DNA of 64,000 nt from Ascarosepion bandense (lineage: Eukaryota > Mollusca > Cephalopoda > Sepiida > Sepiidae). How positions within the stretch are numbered: position 1 is the stretch's first letter; the number at the start of each line of letters is the position of its first letter. Where the stretch lies: the NCBI GenBank assembly GCA_037127315.1, contig JBBBDQ010001921.1:523501-587500 (forward strand), in the 5' to 3' direction. Shown piece by piece: positions 48,192 through 58,824 of this stretch. The position numbers and the translations under genes were made by a program. The notes beneath the pieces were generated by a model. The model was not told where the DNA came from, made no database searches, and saw only the letters and a list, made by a program, of their open reading frames with translations.

Positions 48192-48192
<1 letters not shown>
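47985..48192 (+). repeat. Interspersed repeat R, second copy
   Basis: Shares TAACTACGTGATGAGACATT, AATAAATATTCATAGCTCTA and TTAAATTAATGTTTTCAATG with 10300-10510. A (TA)n(CA)n microsatellite follows. Confidence 0.65.
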
Positions 48193-48222
<30 letters not shown>

Positions 48223-48763
48223 TATGTATACATGTAGGTCTAGATAAACATGGGTATAAATAAGGAAAAATACCCCAGCCTAATTAAAAAGAAATTTTAT
48301 TGTCAAAATCTTTGTTATTATTAAATTATATTTTTATCCTTTTACAAACATTAGAAATTTTGGCTAAAAACGTTTTCGTTGTGTCAGTGGGAGACCAAAG
48401 ATTATTATAAGAAATTTTAGCATCTTTTTGTGGTGAAAACCACATTAATTAAGAAAGTCTTGGAAAAAACAAATATTTGTCAGATTTTAATGAAACTTTC
48501 AGGACTTATTCACAAATAAATTATTTTAGAAATTTTTATTCGTTTTAGAAAATATTGATAAAATACATTTTTATTTATTTTTTTTTACATTTGTTATTTT
48601 CCATGATTTTTGATTTTATGAAATTTTGAGAAACATTTTTGTACTACTTAATGTTTACATTAGTTATAAGCACAAGTTCTTGGAAAATTTAAATCATCAA
48701 TTTTCTTTGCAAAACATGATCTGCAGTTACCAAAATTCTACTTCAAATCATAACATAAAATCT
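48193..48763. other. AT-rich sequence without recognised feature
   Basis: Begins with TA and CA microsatellites (48193-48225). The remainder shows no gene and no shared repeat. Confidence 0.35.
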
Positions 48764-49620
48764 ATATATATAAAAGGCAAGATCTTTGTGTGTGTGTCTA
48801 TCTGTCTGTCTGAATGTCCTTTGTACAAATCCATAATTTCTATCTGATTCTCACCAAACTTCATGCAAATATTCTTTTGGCTTTCGGTCAGGTCATAGGT
48901 TACTTACTTTTTCTGATTTTCTCCCAATATTGGAAATCGATACCTCAATATCCAATCAGGTCTGATCAAGATCAGGATTTCAGCCCTTTTATCATGATTC
49001 TTGCTGCAGAATTTGCTCTAACTTTGTAAGATTATTGTTTTTAGTCTCAAGCCTTAGTAGATCTTCTTAGACAACTCATTTTCCCCAATATCGGAAATCA
49101 ATACTGCCAATATTCAATCGAATCTGATCAAAAACTGATATTCAGCAATCAGTATGGCTCATTTTTTCTACAATTTTACTTCCGATGGATATGATAAGTT
49201 TTCATGGACTTACTTAGGTTAGTTTGTACTTGGATGACTTATGTGACTCCAATATTGGAAATCAATACCCCAATATCCTATAGGGTCTGATCAAAATCAG
49301 GTTTTTAGCCCTTTTATTTTGGTTTTTGCTTCGGGTTTTGCTTTAAGTAGTTCTCAATCTAAGCCATGATACCATTTACTCAGAGGACGTAGCCTTTCAA
49401 AATTCAGTTTGTGATGGAAAACTTTGTTGACATTGATACCGGAAATCAAAATTTGACTTACATCCATTCATTTTTCTTTCAATCTACAGTTTTGCTTTGA
49501 TTGGAAACAATTATTGCTTTTTAGTCTTTCATGCCAATGACCAAAGAGTCTGAGCTCCAGGACTATGAATTAGTTTTAAGGCTTTCATTACATGTGAGCA
49601 ATGCTGGACTATACTGCTAG
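48764..49620 (+). mobile_element. Helitron-like repeat, module B, full length
   Basis: Same head, inner blocks and 3' end as 44890-45717. Ends ATGCTGGACTATACTGCTAG before T. Confidence 0.55.
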
Positions 49621-49919
49621 TATACTATAAAATTAAAATATTATTAAATTAAATAGGCTTTTATCTGCTTTTTTGAATAAGATATATATATTTCTTAAGA
49701 AAAATATTTTTTTGACAAATAATTGATTTTTATAAGAATTGTTTTCATTTTTTAAAATTTTTATTTGAATAACTTATAAAGATTTTAAAGTCTGCATTAA
49801 TTTGTACCAGTTAGGTAATATTAAGTTAAAACTATATTTACTTACCATAAATGGAGAATAAAAATATCTAAAGTAAATTTAAAGCCAATATATCTAACAT
49901 TCAATAAAACACTAGAGTC
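49621..49919. other. AT-rich sequence
   Basis: No gene or repeat recognised. CTTACCATAAATGG at about 49842 resembles a minus-strand splice donor but has no coding sequence next to it. Confidence 0.3.
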
Positions 49920-51016
49920 TTCATGTGCCATGTCCCTTCATGATGTAGGCAATCATGGACTTCCACTTGGCTTTGTTTCTTGTTGTTCTCAATAATTTTT
50001 CTTTTGATATCTCTTCTAAGCCTCACTTGTCAACCATTTGCTCAGACTTAAGAAGTGTATCTCATGCTGCTTTCCCCTCTCTTTCCTTCCATTTATCCAA
50101 CCTTTGAGTATTAAGTTCTCCAGGCCCTCTTTCCTCATTACGTGTCCCAGAAACCTCATTTGTTTCTTCCTGATATTTATTATCAGTTTTCTTCTCATTT
50201 GCATCCTTTCTAACACCTCATTGTTGCACACATGTTCTATCCATGGTATCCTCAGCATCCTTCTGTAAAACCACATTTCTGCTGCCTCAAACCTTTACTT
50301 CATCCTTGATGAGATCATCCAACATTCAGTTCCATACAGAAGGACAGATATCACATAGCAATCCAGCACTCTTTTCTTTGTTTCTAATGAGATTTTCCTG
50401 TCTTTCAGCATACGTGCTCTGTCCATGGTATCCTCAGCATCCTTCTGTAGAACCACATTTCTGCTCCCTCAAACCTCTCCTTCCTCTTTGATGAGATTGT
50501 CAAGCATTCACTTTCATACAGAAGGACAGATATCACATAGCAATCCAGCCTCTTTTCTTTGTTTCTAATGAGATTTTCTTGTCTTTACTCTGCTTAGCTT
50601 CTGAAATACATATTTTGCCATGCCAATGCCTCTCTGGGTCTCCATGTTGCACCTTCCATCCTCTGTCAAAAAACTTCCAAGGTATTTAAATTTTTTCACC
50701 TGTTTTGTTTTAGTTTCTCCAAGTTGTAGTTGGCATATTGGGGGTCTTCTTTTTGCTGATGACCATACATTCAGTTTTCCTTCTCACTTTTTTTTGCTAA
50801 CTTCTTTTCCTTTCCATGTCTGCTATCAGCACCATGTCATATCTGATATTACTGAGATTGTGGCTGCCAATGTCAAATCCTGACAAGGCTTTTATTTCTC
50901 TCATAATTGCTGCACAGGTTGAAAAGATTCAGTGAAAAAACATCCTTGTCTTACGCCTCTTTGAATTTTTGCATACCTGCTGAGTTCACTTCCTATCCAT
51001 AAACAAGCGGTTTGCT
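49920..51016 (-). mobile_element. RTE-like LINE, 3' portion (RT motifs to C-terminus)
   Basis: Reading from 51016 downwards: SELSRY-like remnant, QGCFF, SLNLFNLCSNYE, a degraded catalytic region near 50810-50850, then KYLE- and MWFYRRMLRIPWIEHVCNNE (frame 50276-50016), RKKQMRFLGHVMRKEGLENL. The C-terminal block is characteristic of endonuclease/reverse transcriptase proteins of RTE-type LINEs. Frames are broken, and a 182-bp tandem duplication lies at 50236-50600. Confidence 0.65.
50236..50600. repeat. 182-bp tandem duplication inside the RTE fragment
   Basis: TCCATGGTATCCTCAGCATC occurs at 50239 and 50421, and GAAGGACAGATATCACATAG occurs in both units. The two units differ at a modest number of positions, so the duplication is not brand new. 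Confidence 0.85.
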
Positions 51017-51029
51017 GCTAATATAGATT

Positions 51030-51375
51030 CTTGAAGCCAGGTGCAAAGGAATGTGAACTCCATCGAATAATCAGTTTAATGATAACAAAACTCATCATAC
51101 AGAGTCTGATAAACAGAGTGCAAAGTAGAATCGGCCCATAGATGGGACAGGAACAATGTGGATTTGTAAAAGATACCAGAACAAGGAATGCTATATTCAT
51201 GTTCAGAATGCTATCTGAATGAGCAATACAAATGCAGAAGGACCTTTATCAGTGCTTTATAGACTATGCATAGGCGTTCAACAAAGTACGACACAAGAAG
51301 TTGAGAGAGATGCTCAACAACCTCGACATTTTTGGAAATGACATTTGGATAATCAAGAAAACGCTTGATTACTGA
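51030..51375 (+). mobile_element. RTE-like LINE, inverted 5' portion (RT domain)
   Basis: Plus-strand frames give ELHRIISLMITKLI, then GFVKDTRTRNAIFMFRMLSE, QMQKDLYQCFIDYA, AFNKVRHKKLREML and NDIWIIKKTLDY, i.e. RT fingers/palm upstream of the region encoded on the opposite strand at 49920-51016. Two in-frame stops are visible. Confidence 0.7.
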
Positions 51376-51404
51376 CAATATTTTTTTAAATTTTAAACTG
51401 GGTA

Positions 51405-52013
51405 GTTAAAAATCATTTGAAAAATTTATCATTTTATCAAGACCATGAATAAGTTCTCACTGTTTTCCAACAGATAGCATTCCCAGAACTCTGCATTTTA
51501 GATGGTAAAGCATCTATAAGAAAGTACTATTAGGAGAGAGAAGGAGAGAGAAGGAGAGAGAAGGAGAGAGTATACTTTCACGGCTTCTGCTCCAATGAAC
51601 TTAGCTTACTGGTGCCACCTATGTATGAATTTACACAAGCTACTAGACTAGCAACTAGGTTCTACCCTTTTACAATGAAACTGATAAAATGTAACCGCAA
51701 TTTCTACTCTAATAGCTTCTTTCCTCGCACTTCCCGCCTGTGGAACTCCCTTCCACAAGTCTGCTTCCCCGACAGCTACAATCTCCAGGAATTTAAATGT
51801 AAGGTCAATAGACACCTCCTATCTCACTAACTTGCATCCATTCTTTCATGCTCTTTTTTTCATCCACTCCACCCCCATTACACTGGTATTCTCATCTGTC
51901 TATTACCCTCTTTCTGACATTTATTATAACCCCTCTTTTTCATCACTTTTTTCTTTGTAACCCCCTGCACAACAGTGGCAGTAAAATGCCTTGCTTGGGG
52001 TGGAATGATTAAA
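51405..52013 (+). mobile_element. Unit U followed by LINE-A 3' end with intact tail
   Basis: 51405-51574 is unit U, shared with 8697-8864. 51575-52013 is LINE-A: a 72-codon frame with ATRLATRFYPFTMKL, FFPRTSRLWNSLPQVCF and YNLQEFKCKVNRHLLSH-stop, then a ~200-bp 3' UTR, GTAACCCCCTGCACAACAGT, GCCTTGCTTGGGGTGGAATG and ATTAAAAAAAA. This is the best reference for the LINE-A 3' end. Confidence 0.85.
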
Positions 52014-52136
52014 AAAAACTATAAGCAAGCTTGAAATTCAGTGTCAAAGTGGAAACAACTTTGTATTTCATAGCATTAAACATGCTGGATTTTGTGCCTA
52101 ACAAAGTGTATTTGCAGGGAATTTTACTGCACTGTT

Positions 52137-53043
52137 TTAACAGTGGATATTGGCTTGGAACGAGAAACCAGGGAGCCGAGTTCGAATTCCAGTTGAATCC
52201 ATTGTATTCACTTATGCGCAAATACCTTGGGAAAGGTATTAATCCGTCTCTTCCTTCCAGTTATGGGTTAAATAGTAGGACAGACTGGGTTCTATAGCCT
52301 TGGTCGGCAACCAGTCTACCGCAGAAAGCAATGGCAACCTACTGTGGGATAATCTTTTGCCCAGTCAGTCATGTCTCTTTCGAGACATGATCGCCCAATG
52401 TGTGTATCACGTATGACACTTAACTGACTGACTTAATATAAAAGTTGGAAACAATTAAAATTTCTACTGGGCATAAAGTGGGGGATTGGTTTTCTATTTT
52501 CATGAAGTAATAAACTGATCCCCCACTAATTATAATGGAAATGGCAGTGAAATGAAGTGAAATGGCAGGACAGATTGGATTCTATAGCCTTGGTCGGCAA
52601 CCAGTCTACCGCAGAAAGCAATGGCAACCTACTGCGGGATAATTTTCTACCCAGTCAGTCATGTCTCGAAAGAGACATGATCGTCTAAAGCGTGTATCAC
52701 GTATGGTACTTAACTGACTGACTGAATATAATAGTTGAAAACATGATTAAGGCTTCAACTGGGCATAAAGTGGGGGATCGGTTTTCTATTGTTATGAAGT
52801 AATAAATTGATCCCCCAGTAATTATACTCAATATAAAAATGTAATATAATCTGTCTCTTTTCCCTCCAGCTATGAGTTAAATGGCAGGACAGATTGGGTT
52901 CTATAGCCTTGGTCGGCAAACAGTCTACCGCAGAAAGCAATGGCAACCTACTGCGGGATAATCTTCTGCCCAGTCAGTGATGTCTCTTTGGAGACATGAT
53001 CGCCCAAGTGTGTATCACGCATGGCACTTAACTGACTGACTGA
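52137..53043 (+). repeat. SINE-1 followed by two tandem MITE/SINE-1 units
   Basis: SINE-1 at 52137-52432; spacer with inverted arms (GGGGGATTGGTTT and AAACTGATCCCCC) at 52437-52545; truncated SINE-1 at 52552-52728; spacer at 52735-52845; truncated SINE-1 at 52850-53043. The spacer+SINE unit repeats at about 310-318 bp. Confidence 0.75.
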
Positions 53044-53044
53044 C

Positions 53045-53335
53045 TTATTCAAAAGAAATCTGCAGCTGAAGTACACAAAATTCTTGATAAGACTAACAAC
53101 AACCATGCTCTGTCAGGAACAACATGCAGAGATTGGTGTAGATGCTTCAAAATAATGATTTTGATGTCGAAGTTAAAGAATGATCTGGCACACCCAAAAT
53201 GTTTGAAGATGAAGAATTTGATGCCTTACTTCATAAAGACTTATGTTTGACACAAACTGAATGAACCTGTCAACACATAATCAAAAGATCTACATCTATG
53301 TTAACAAAGGCATTTCTGTGATATTTTAAACTAAA
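53045..53335 (+). mobile_element. Mariner-like transposase N-terminal fragment
   Basis: Frame KKSAAEVHKILDK, then ALSGTTCRDWCRCFKNNDF, and after small frameshifts DVEVKE, SGTPKMFEDEEFDALLHKD and CLTQTE. This matches the helix-turn-helix region of mariner transposases (AAEAHR, TTCRDWFRRFK, FDVEDKERSG, FEDEELEALL). Catalytic domain and inverted repeats are absent; stops show it is dead. Confidence 0.8.
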
Positions 53336-53592
53336 ATTAAGTAATATTTGTTTCAAACTAGATTAATTAAGCTTTAAATCAGTTAATATTCCTTAAATAA
53401 AAGTTCAGAAAAACATTTTTGAAAGAATTTTAATAATGAGAATGACACTGCATTGACTGATAGCTAAAAATGGCCAACATAGTAATTTTTAGTGACTGAA
53501 CAAACAACTAGTCAAGTGAAATTAGTTATGAAATAGACACTAATGATTTTCTCTAGCACTCTGTATTACTGATTCCCATACTGTGTTCATCT
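53336..53592. other. AT-rich sequence
   Basis: Nothing beyond AT-rich DNA seen. Confidence 0.3.
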
Positions 53593-53880
53593 CTATAGAT
53601 ATAGACATTGGCTAGTACCTGTGACTTGACCCAAAGAGTTGTGAGTTCAATACCAGGCTATAGAAGTGGTGAACAAGTAACTTACAGGGTTAGAGGGAGA
53701 TAACTCATGACTTCCAGAAGAGGCAAGGCATGGTGTTCATATATTCCAATGATTGTAGTAAAGGGTTCAGTTCAAAATTCCTAACACCTGAAGAAGGCTG
53801 GAGCGTACAATGGCCGAAACATTGTACAAATGGCAACAAAGATGAGGACAATTGTTCAAATAATGTAAATACTGTAAATT
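53593..53880 (+). mobile_element. SINE-3
   Basis: B box GTTCAATACCAGG, GGGAGATAACTCATGACTTC, AAGGGTTCAGTTCAAAATTC, CTGAAGAAGGCTGGAGCGTA, ATGGCCGAAACATTG. The tRNA head is truncated on the left. Confidence 0.7.
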
Positions 53881-54445
53881 TAATCTTTTTCTCTCTCTGT
53901 GTTTCTTGGTCCTGGGTATGAGGGTAAACTGCATCCGGTAGCAAGGCCTCTGATTGGGAGGTTGTGAAGAGCAAAGAAACACCTCTTAATTGCTGTTGTT
54001 CCCAGATTTACCTTGATTTGGTAGTGGTAGGACCTGTTAGGGTCCTAGCTATGGGTAAATAGTTAACCTGCAAACTGAGGTCAAAACACTATGAAAGCAT
54101 AAAAATACACTTTTATGGAAATATATACATAAAAATAGACTTTTATAAAAATAATGTACATTTTTGAAGGAAATATATTAACAACAAAAAATTTTAAAGA
54201 AAAAATTCTTACCATAACACATTTTTGAAGGAAAAAAATATTCTCAGCAAAACATTTTTGAATATAAAATTAGAAGACATTTTCAATATTCTAAAATAAA
54301 AAAGAATAAAAAATAAATTTTTCATTAAGATCTGACTAGATCAACCTTCTCACAACAATGAAACATTAAAAAAATGCTTAAAACCCCAACTTTTTGGCAT
54401 TAAATAGCCCCCAGTGGTTGATATTTTGCTAAACAAAACCCAAAC
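53881..54445. other. Unassigned sequence
   Basis: 53881-54080 is relatively GC-richer with no frame that can be supported. 54100-54260 has a loose tandem of ACATTTTTGAAGGAAA-like units. Confidence 0.35.
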
Positions 54446-54447
54446 TC

Positions 54448-54502
<55 letters not shown>
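54448..54502. repeat. (ATCT)n microsatellite
   Basis: About 13 consecutive ATCT/CTAT units. Confidence 0.97.
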
Positions 54503-54503
<1 letters not shown>

Positions 54504-54504
54504 C

Positions 54505-54717
54505 ATTCACTAATGAATTAGAGCACTCTGGCTATTGGGCGTGTATAATGACAATATATATGCTAAAAAGTCTGCCTTCTTCTACCGTGCACCCCTGGTC
54601 CAGAGGTAGAACCACCAACTGACTCCACGTTGGTCGGGTTTTAATCCTGGGTTAAAAGCAATCAGAGTCTAACCGTACTGATGAGCTGTGATACAGTGAA
54701 ACAGATCTGTCTGTGGA

Positions 54718-54767
<50 letters not shown>
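54505..54767 (+). mobile_element. SINE-2 with adjoining (TA)n
   Basis: GAGCACTCTGGCTATTGGGC, TGGTCCAGAGGTAGAAC (A-box region), GGGTTTTAATCCTGG (decayed B box), CTGATGAGCTGTGATACAGT, CTGTCTGTGGATGA, then pure TA repeats at 54721-54767. Confidence 0.75.
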
Positions 54768-54770
<3 letters not shown>

Positions 54771-55428
54771 GACAAAAACAGACTTTTTTTAATTTAATTA
54801 CAAAGAAATATAAATTTAGATTAAGTGTGTAAAGTTTTCTCATTTTTAAAAATTCATTTTAAACCTTAGGTACCACATTTAAAAACCACTGAAATATTTT
54901 GTTTTGACAATGTTTGAATATTTTTTCTGATCTGTGTCAAATAATGCAATTTTAAATCATAAGGATTGACTATAACTTCAGTACTTTTGCCCATCATAGA
55001 CCATTTTCAGGAATGTCAGAATTATAAAATTCAAGAAAACCTTTTATAGCTTTTTTATTTATTTATTTATTTATTTTTTTGATATTTTGTTTAGTTTTAT
55101 AAGAATTCTTTCTGATTTAAATCTATGGAATTTAAAATATATCAGTAGCATCAGTTTTAAGATGACAACAAATACAAGATTGTTTATATCATTATACAGA
55201 GACTGTGTTAATGTTTTTAATTATTAAAACATCTAATATATTATTTTCCAAATTGAAAAACATTTTATTTATTCTAGTGTTTTGTACTTTTATGATTATG
55301 TCTTCAAGTATTTGTAATCTTGTTTAGAGTTCATGTTGCAAAATATGTTTGTGCCATCTTTTAGAATCTGTCAAATATTCATGCCAATATGAATTGTGTT
55401 GTATATTGGTTAATAATGTGTGTGCGTG

Positions 55429-55461
<33 letters not shown>

Positions 55462-55529
55462 GTGAAGAGAACCAATAGTTTTACAATTCCAAGTTCTTTA
55501 TAAAGATACTCTAACATTATGTTTTAGTT
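54768..55529. other. AT-rich sequence
   Basis: No gene recognised. ATTT repeat at 55060-55078 and (TA)n at 55433-55460. Confidence 0.35.
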
Positions 55530-56060
55530 GTATGAATAAACTGGAAAAAAATTATAAAAATCATAATAATATTTTAAATAAAAATTTAAATGTAATTGAA
55601 AATAAGAATTATCAAATAACTGAAATTAACAATTTGGACAATAGAAAATGTAACTGTAGAAACCCTATAGACTGTTCTTTGAAAAATAGATGCCTTATAG
55701 AATCCATTGTCTATTAATGTACTATTTCTTCTAAGGAAAACCTTAGTAAGGTAAAAATTTATGTAGGTAGTACTAAGAACTCTCTGAAAAAATGATTTTA
55801 TCAATACACATCTTCATTTAATAATAATTACAGAAACAGAAAGTCCCAATCAAAATATTATTGGTATCTAAAAGAAACAAATAAACCACCCACATTAAAT
55901 GAAAAATTTAAAAAGAGCTAGAATATGTAAATCTTTTAATAACCTATGCCTCTTGTGTCTATATGAAAAACTATATATTATTAAATTTCTTAAGAATAAA
56001 AATTTATTAAATAAACTTAATGAAGTAAATCTCATATGTAAACATTGCAAAATGTTCACC
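55530..56060 (+). mobile_element. Penelope-like element remnant: Cys-rich linker and GIY-YIG region
   Basis: Frame NRKCNCRNPIDCSLKNRCL (zinc-finger-like linker) is followed in shifted frames by KIYVGSTKNSLKK (YVG-type GIY-YIG signature), YQYTSSFNNNYRNRKS, KYYWYLKETNK, NLCLLCLYEKLYIIKFLK and LNEVNLICKHC. The order agrees with the C-terminal endonuclease of Penelope-like retroelements. Very AT-rich with multiple stops. It may belong to the same family as 6580-6920, which carries the RT part. Confidence 0.65.
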
Positions 56061-56400
56061 TTAGAATATGATTAAAAAAATTCTTCATATAAAAAGTATT
56101 TATTAACTTACAAATATCTAATAATTTGTTTTATATTATGAAAGAATAATAAGGAAATAGTTATTAAAATAATTAAACTGATAAATTTTTAATAATGAAA
56201 TAGATGTTAAAAATTTGTATTATGATATAAAGGATTCTATTAGAATTTAATAATAATATAATAAATTTATATAAATAAAAATAATAAAATGAATTTTAAA
56301 ATTTTTACTTAATAAATTTTTAACAAATTGAGACTTTTAAGGAAAATTAGAATAAAATGCATTCTGAATTGAAATAGAAATAGTACAAATACACTCAAAG
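56061..56400. other. Extremely AT-rich sequence
   Basis: Mostly A/T; possibly the decayed continuation of the Penelope-like remnant. Nothing can be supported. Confidence 0.3.
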
Positions 56401-56410
56401 GTTCATTGTA

Positions 56411-56466
56411 GTCAAATGCAATGTAATATGTTATTTCCTGTTTTAGCATATTACATTGCATTTGAC
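56411..56466. repeat. Perfect 20-bp hairpin
   Basis: GTCAAATGCAATGTAATATG at 56411-56430 and its exact reverse complement at 56447-56466, separated by 16 bases. Probably the residue of a palindromic MITE. Confidence 0.85.
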
Positions 56467-56635
56467 GACATGGTTTTGTTGTCATTTCACGCTATGTGAT
56501 GTCATAAAATTGCATCGCAAACTTAAGAACTGCGTTTATTATTTTTGGTAACTATTGCCATTGCCAAGCGGAGTTTTATGTCAACACAAAATAAAATCGT
56601 CAGTGATGGTGGATTTTATAGTATTTCAGTTTAAA

Positions 56636-56835
56636 CAACCTCTCTGAAGATGGCTCATGTGAGCCAAAAGCTTAGAAGAAAACCAATAAATAATTATCCA
56701 AATGTTGGAGAATTTTTGTCTTTATTTTCAACTGAAATTAAAGCAAAAATACGACGTTTAGAATGGCTCATGATTAAACATAATAGACATTCATTGTCTC
56801 TTATATTTAATAGCATATGTTTAGAAAATATATAT
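56636..56835 (+). repeat. Copy of the palindrome-family spacer and right arm
   Basis: CTGAAGATGGCTCATGTGAG, AAATGTTGGAGAATTTTTGT, CAACTGAAATTAAAGC and TTAGAATGGCTCATGATTAA match 11745-11925. The left arm is absent here. The 78-codon frame over it is a by-product. Confidence 0.65.
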
Positions 56836-57418
56836 ATATTATGGCTGTCTCAAACACTAGTCTTGTCCCCATATTCTAAGAAGTAGGTAAGCCATATGCA
56901 TTTGCAAATGTCATATCAACAGTACAATCAAGTTTTAATAGGAACATTTTACAGACGTTTTGCTCTTTAGAAAAATGGATTTTCTTCATTTGTGTGTTTT
57001 TTTTTTCTTCCCTGGGTAAAATTTGATGTTGCATTAAAATGTCAGATGATGAATTATTCAAATCTTCATCAGTAAAAAATTGTGTGTGTGTGTGTATGTG
57101 TTTGTGTGTGTGTGTGTGTGCACGTGTGCATGTGTTAGAGAGAGAGGAGAGTATTTATTCAGACCAAAAGTACTTATGTTGCCAATCAGAAAAATGCAGA
57201 TAAAATTTTGTGAACATTTTCATAACATACATGAAGTACTCAGTTGAGTAAGATACATAACAGAATCAACTGATGCAAATAGAATTGGTAAAGATGATAG
57301 AAGACAAAAATATAAGCATAAAAAGTCAAGGATAGAGATGAATAGAGAGATAATGAACCAAGGATAGACTATATATATATATATTTCACACTATCTCTCT
57401 CTCTCTCTCTCTCTCTTG

Positions 57419-57456
<38 letters not shown>

Positions 57457-57653
57457 CAAACTTATCACTATACTCGTTATGAAAAACCCTCTCCATATAT
57501 ACGCGGAAGGAAAAAATGGTTGTAAAAAAAGAAAGAGCTAAGCACATGAACATCAGCCAAAGCAATTTGGACCAAGCCAGTGCGTAGCCCAAAGAAAAAA
57601 CCCAAGACGAGTAATCAATAACAAATAAGTGCTGAATATGTAAGCAGAGTAGA
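56836..57653. other. Unassigned sequence with microsatellites
   Basis: (TG)n at 57081-57121, (TC)n at 57389-57417 and (TA)n at 57420-57450. No gene recognised. Confidence 0.4.
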
Positions 57654-57770
57654 ATAAGAAAATTAACCTAGTGAGCCAACAAAGTTACCTAGGTTTCACC
57701 TAAACAGATCTTCAGGGAAGATCCATTTAGGTGAAACCATGGTAGGTTTGTTGGCTCTTAATTTTCTTAT
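57654..57770. repeat. Inverted repeat with 32-bp core arms
   Basis: GAGCCAACAAAGTTACCTAG at 57673 and TTGGCTC ending at 57757 bound arms that both include GTTTCACCTAAA or its complement (57673-57704 and 57726-57757, a few mismatches). The 21-base loop contains a second small palindrome, GATCTTCAGGGAAGATC. AAGAAAATTAA extends the pairing outward. Confidence 0.75.
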
Positions 57771-57810
57771 ATATATATATATATATAATTTTCTTATATA
57801 TATATATATA

Positions 57811-57936
57811 TATAGGAAAAACTACTAAAAATTTGTAAGTTAAAAATGTTAATTTTGACAGCATTTATTTCTATTATTATATATAAATGATGTCAAAAAT
57901 AAATTTTAAACTGACATTTTAGTAGTTTTTCCTATA
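57811..57936. mobile_element. 126-bp palindromic MITE
   Basis: Perfect 20-bp terminal inverted repeats (TATAGGAAAAACTACTAAAA at 57811-57830 and its complement at 57917-57936). The interior also pairs imperfectly (TTTTGACAGCATTTAT and its complement). It sits in a TA repeat, consistent with TA target preference. Confidence 0.75.
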
Positions 57937-57970
57937 CATATTAAGACAGTATACATGGATTATCATTATG

Positions 57971-58007
<37 letters not shown>

Positions 58008-58008
<1 letters not shown>

Positions 58009-58300
58009 ATCCGCAGACAGATCTGTTTTGCTGTATCACAGCTCATCAGTACGGTTAGACAGCCGATTGCTTTTAACCCAGGATTGAAACCTGACCGAAT
58101 TGGCGTCAGTCGGCAATTCTACCTCTGAGCTATGGGCACTCGGTAGAAGGAGGCAGACTTTTTAGCATGTATATTATCATTATACATGCCCAATAGATGA
58201 GAGTGTTCTAATTCATTGCTGAATGAACGATGCGTAGATGACAGAGTAGCTACTGTTTTTCAAAGTCTACCATTCTTCCAGAGTGCTCAATCAGGGTGTG
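58008..58300 (-). mobile_element. SINE-2, minus strand, with (TA)n at its 3' end
   Basis: Reverse complement of the 10511 copy: CATCCGCAGACAG at 58009, TCAGTACGGTTAGAC, GATTGAAACCTGACC (complement of the B box), TACCTCTGAGCTATGGGC (complement of the A box), ACAGAGTAGCTACTG. The TA repeat at 57972-58004 is at its 3' side. Confidence 0.75.
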
Positions 58301-58412
58301 AGAGCATAAATATATATATATATCAGCATTCAGTATGGGTATAGAAGACTCCAAAGGAGTATCCTGTATATACAATGGTAGGATAACTCTCTAAGAGAGC
58401 TCTAAGTATATA

Positions 58413-58594
58413 TGCAGACACTTTATTTCATGGTAAACTGGAAGTATGACCTATTTCAGGTGAACCATCATCAGCATCCATCTTTATTTTACAAAGGATT
58501 CGTGTAAAATCCTTTGTAAAATAAAGACAGAAGCTGATGATGGTCTGTCTGAAACAGGCCCATTCTTCTGATTTATCTTAAAATAACATGTCTG
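58413..58594. repeat. Palindrome with ~88-bp arms
   Basis: Core arms 58454-58500 and 58507-58554 are nearly perfect inverted copies (CCATCATCAGC, TTTATTTTACAAAGGATT) around a 6-base loop. Weaker pairing (GCAGAC, GTAAA) extends to the quoted limits. No coding sequence. Confidence 0.8.
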
Positions 58595-58639
58595 CCTTAA
58601 TTTTTCTTCGATATATAAGAACATATATAAGAAAATATA

Positions 58640-58822
58640 TATTGAAATGTTGAAACAAATGTACGATTTGTAGTGGCTATATAAAAATTTGTACATGTTC
58701 TAAAATATAATTTATAATAAATATTCACAGCTCTATATATTATATATCAAGCACTGCTTTAAATTAATGTTTTGGACATTGCAAAAAAAATTTTTTCTCC
58801 GTTCCTTATTCACTCAGATATA
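58640..58822 (+). repeat. Interspersed repeat R, third copy
   Basis: TACATGTTCTAAAATATAAT, AATAAATATTCACAGCTCTA and TTTAAATTAATGTTTTGGAC as in the other two copies. Followed by a Helitron-like composite. Confidence 0.65.
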
Positions 58823-58824
58823 TA

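Noticed and set aside
49842..49870. Minus-strand splice donor CTTACCATAAATGG
   Set aside because: The sequence on the exon side is AT-rich with no coding signal and no acceptor within a reasonable distance.
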